Shown: positions 61,501-64,000 of the stretch, one piece after another
How positions within the stretch are numbered: position 1 is the first letter of the stretch
How the letters are laid out: each line of letters starts with the position of its first letter
NCBI GenBank assembly: GCA_013306675.1
Contig: JABLUY010000041.1
Location: forward strand, 1 to 64,000
Direction: 5' to 3'
Length of the DNA: 64,000 nt
Source of the DNA: Thraustochytrium sp. TN22
Lineage: Eukaryota > Sar > Bigyra > Thraustochytrida > Thraustochytriidae
Position numbers and translations under genes: made by a program
The notes under the pieces: model-generated
Databases searched by the model: none
Seen by the model: only the letters and a program-made list of their open reading frames with translations
Told to the model about the DNA's origin: nothing

Positions 61501-62733
61501 GTCGAGCTTGCTTGAGGTGGTCCTCGATGGCGCCGCCCTGGCCGCCGCGCCGCAGCGCCGGCTGCCGCGCCAGGCTGGCGCGGGCCGCGCCGCGCTCGGC
61601 CGCACGCCCCGCTGCGCCCGCCGCCGCCGCGCGCGCCGCGCAGGCCGCGGATTTGATTTGCGCGCGAGGCGCCGCGCCCTCTTTTTCGAGGTGCCGCGCG
61701 GCGCGGCGCGCGTTAGGCCGCGCAAATTCAAAAGTAGGCCGCTTCGCGGAGCGTCGCTCGTCGCCCGTCGCTCGTCGCTCTTCGCGCGGCGCTCGTCTCC
61801 ACGCTCGCGGACGTCCGCGCAGATGTCTTGTCGAAGGACACACGCCGGCAGGCCTGCAAGTCGTCGAAGAAAGGAAGACCGCGATTCGCCGCGATTCGTC
61901 GGAGAGAGGAGAGGGCATGCACGGTACTGCGCGCGTTCAGGACAGCTCGTGCTCCTCGGAGCGCCTGTGCAGTAACCGGACGCGGCTGTCGTGCATGGCT
62001 CGTCACGATACCACGCTCACGGTCCCCGCCTGCACGCCGCTCAAGCCGCACCGCAGGCAGCCATGCGCACAACCTCCTTCATCAGCGCGGACGAGCCCTC
62101 CTCTCCCCATGCGCAAGCATCTCTCCCACAAGCTAGCTCTAGCTTAGCAACCACCGCTTCGCCTTTTGCGCGATCCACGTCCAGCACCGCTCGAGCTGCC
62201 TGCGCTCGATGGGATCCTCTGCGCCACGGGTACTACGGGTAGGCAGGCTCCAACCCAGGCTTCCTGCTCGCCGCCACCTGCGAGCGTCCCGGGTCGGCCC
62301 CACGGACCGGGCCGTTCGTCAGCACTCCACTTGACGTCGCGGCCTCCGCCATCTCGCGCCGCACCATGCGCTGCCCCCGCCCGCGCGCCAGTCTGGCGCT
62401 GGTTGTCGGCCTCCTCCGCGTCCTCCTCCTGGTCCTTCCGCGCCGCCGTCGTGACGGCGGTCGGGTGGTGGCGGCCGCGACCGCACCGGACCGGGCGCCT
62501 TCGCCGGCGCCGAACCTTCCGCGCGGCCGAATCCTGTGCGGCCGCGGCCGCCGGCGCCACCGCGGTCGCGCAGAGCGCCATCCACGCCGGCCAGAGGGAG
62601 CCCGCGCGCGCGGCGGCGGCGGCACGGGGGGGCGGCGGCGGCGCGGGCGGCGGCGGAAGCGCGGCGAAGACCGACCGCCTGGCGGCGCGCTGGGCCGGAA
62701 TTTTGGGCTGGTGCGGAGACGAATCGCGCCGCG
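61501..62733. other. Divergent intergenic region between GANP and the GARP gene
   Basis: This 1.2-kb gap is Arg/Ala-coding-like and GC-rich at both ends. It has CGTCGC/CTCGTC repeats near 61750-61810 and an AGCTAGCTCTAGCTTAG stretch near 62131-62147. Frames of up to about 200 codons occur but show only repeat composition. Both promoters should lie here. Confidence 0.55.
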
Positions 62734-62882
62734 ATGCCCGGGGCACCCGCTGAGGATGCGGCCGCCAAGAAGCGCGCGCGCAAGGCGGGGGAGGACGAGG
62801 CGGACCCGAAGCGCAAGCGCTGCACGGGGTGCACCTCGACGGAGGCCGTGGATTCGTGTGAGAGCGTCTTCCATGAGCGTCC

Positions 62883-62938
<56 letters not shown>

Positions 62939-63603
62939 CGCTGGCTTTGCCCGAAGCTGCGGTGGCGGCCGCCGCGGTCCTTGCACAGCAGGAGCGCCTG
63001 CAGCAGCAGCTGCAGCAGCTGCAGCAGCTGCAAAAGCAGTTAAGCGAGCAGGGCGTCAGCGTGGAAATGACGGCGGCAGCGGGCGATGCCAAGGAGGCGA
63101 GCACGAAAGGTGCAAAGGGCGCCAAGGCGAAGCGCGCCGCGAGCGCGAGCGCCAAGGGTGCCAAGGCCAAGGCCTCGGGCGCCGTCAGTGGCGCGCACGA
63201 AAAGAAGGAGCCCTCGCGCCGCCTGGTCTGGAACGAGCGCATGCACATCAAGTTCCTCAGCATCATCTTTGACATCGGCCTGGAGCACGCCTCACCTCGC
63301 AAGATCCTGGACCGCTGGGGCCTCTTTGAGCGCGGCAGCCTCGACAGCGGCCACGTCAAGTCGCACCTGCAAAAGTATCGTGCCAACTCCAAGCGCACCA
63401 AGGAGGTCTTCGAAGACCAGTTGCAGGTGGCGCTCAAGCAGGCTTGCGACGACCAGATCAACGTCCAGCATTCGTATCCGTTTCCACGCGGGGCGGACCA
63501 CCCCATTTCTGCGCTTGACATGAGCGCCATCATGGAGGGGGAGCATGACTGCCCCTTTGCACCTTCTCCCAAGGCGCAGGATCCGCCTGCCCATCGTCAC
63601 CAT

Positions 63604-63662
<59 letters not shown>

Positions 63663-64000
63663 GCAGTGTCAGCAGCATGGGGAGGAAGAGGATGTGGTGG
63701 CTCGCCAAGCTTCGCCGCCGTTGCCGCCTCCTCAGTTCCAGCACATGCATCAGCGTCAGCACCAGCACCAGCACCCACACCAGCACCAGCATGTCTCCCC
63801 CCCTTACGCGCATCCTGGGGCTGTCCATGGCGCCGTGGCTTGGAACTGCGCGTACCCAGCGCCGGCGGCCCCGGATCACCATGCTTGCCATCCTCCGCAC
63901 CACTTTCACCATGGCCATGCACACGTTCAGGCGCATCATGTGCATGCGCACCACGCACACCATGTCCACCATGCGCACCACGCGCACCATGCGCACCCGC
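62734..64000 (+). CDS. GARP/MYB-like (SHLQKYR) transcription factor, 3' end outside the window
   Basis: The frame is open from the ATG at 62734 to the window end, so at least 422 codons are present and the stop is missing. The GARP DNA-binding domain is at about residues 161-220: RRLVWNERMHIKFLSIIF, then SPRKILDRWGLFERG, and SGHVKSHLQKYRANSKR with the SHLQKYR signature. This is the single-MYB fold of plant GARP and response-regulator-type B factors, also widespread in stramenopiles. Before it lie a basic nuclear-signal-like start (KKRARK, PKRKRC), a CTGC/C cysteine pair, a run of about 20 Gln (62881-62938) and a Gln/Leu heptad stretch. After it come a second Gln run (63604-63665) and a His-rich tail. 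A response-regulator receiver domain is not seen in this part. Confidence 0.88.
62881..62938 (+). repeat. Pure CAG repeat coding poly-Gln
   Basis: About 19 uninterrupted CAG codons in the GARP gene. Purity suggests an unstable length. Confidence 0.95.
63604..63665 (+). repeat. CAG/CAA repeat coding poly-Gln
   Basis: A run of CAG with alternating CAA near its end, about 20 Gln codons, lying after the GARP domain. Confidence 0.95.
63730..64000 (+). repeat. His-rich coding repeat at window end
   Basis: The final 270 bases encode mostly His with Gln, Pro, Ala and Val (CAC/CAT with CAG and GCG). Near 63922-64000 a 12-base pattern CACCATGCGCAC recurs. Such a tail could bind metal ions or phase-separate, but this is inference. 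Confidence 0.85.

Noticed and set aside
60251-61975. 574-codon plus-strand Pro/Lys-rich frame opposite the FG domain
   Set aside because: It is a translation of the complement of Gly/Phe repeats and has no independent signal.
62042-62365. Minus-strand reading beginning MAEAATSSGV that becomes open if a 45-base intron is removed
   Set aside because: The intron lacks the branch-like motif of the confident introns, and the second exon runs through a CTAG-type intergenic motif.
1-64000. Transposons, viral relics, tRNA and rRNA genes
   Set aside because: I saw no transposase, reverse transcriptase, integrase or capsid-like frame, no terminal repeats flanking a block, and no tRNA B-box-like sequence in the gaps. 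A computed tRNA and repeat search would be more sensitive than reading by eye.

Overview
The window is GC-rich nuclear DNA from a unicellular eukaryote. It holds about 20 protein genes on both strands. Almost all are single uninterrupted reading frames, some very long (3,899, 2,239 and 1,739 codons). Introns are visible with confidence in only one gene (42321-43372). The mix points to a stramenopile, and the best guess is a thraustochytrid (Labyrinthulomycetes): a GARP/SHLQKYR transcription factor with poly-Gln, a myosin with IQ, ankyrin, PH and C2-like parts, an EF-hand voltage-gated K+ channel, and intron-poor genes with many Gln, Glu and Ala runs. The organism call is inference, because no rRNA or organelle marker is present.

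Layout, left to right. 156-11855 (+) is a giant USP9X/USP24/USP34-type deubiquitinase whose frame is open to the window edge. 11908-12678 (-) is a small NF-YB/POLE3-like histone-fold protein. 12769-15999 (-) joins a RING finger to a multi-pass membrane protein of OSCA/TMEM63-like layout. 16273-16863 and 17269-18891 (+) are an orphan protein and a WD40-like protein. 19203-20495 (-) is eIF3h and 21400-23499 (-) is CNOT3/Not5. 24833-26305 (+) is an oversized 14-3-3 protein. 26661-28850 (-) is a class 3 (diacylglycerol) lipase. 29797-32112 (-) is a Gln/Ala-rich helical repeat protein with a BED-like zinc site. 33533-34645 (+) is a GLTP-fold lipid transfer protein. 35075-36289 (-) is a class I aminotransferase. 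37190-37492 (+) is a possible small spliced membrane protein. 38163-38912 (-) is Mpv17/PMP22. 39751-41703 (-) is SRP68. 42321-43372 (+) is a spliced SAM-domain gene. 43485-44882 (-) is a gamma-butyrobetaine/trimethyllysine dioxygenase. 46319-48526 (+) is the EF-hand Kv channel. 49412-54631 (+) is the myosin. 54781-61500 (-) is a GANP-type FG-RRM-SAC3 mRNA export factor. 62734-64000 (+) is a GARP transcription factor cut by the window end.

The genes are not an operon or a pathway cluster. They are unrelated housekeeping and regulatory genes: gene expression (eIF3h, CNOT3, SRP68, SAC3/GANP, NF-YB-like, GARP), lipid and amino-acid metabolism, membrane transport, and cytoskeleton. Convergent neighbours are tightly packed (52, 112 and 149 bp between stops). 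Promoter sides are longer and hold simple repeats.

The most notable items are the fused or enlarged proteins (RING plus membrane channel-like, extended 14-3-3, FG-RRM-SAC3), the rare introns with a CTGAC branch-like motif, an intergenic CTAG-repeat motif that puts a stop in all six frames, and a tandem ACGTGAC-type array upstream of the myosin. I saw no transposon, viral relic, CRISPR array, tRNA or rRNA.
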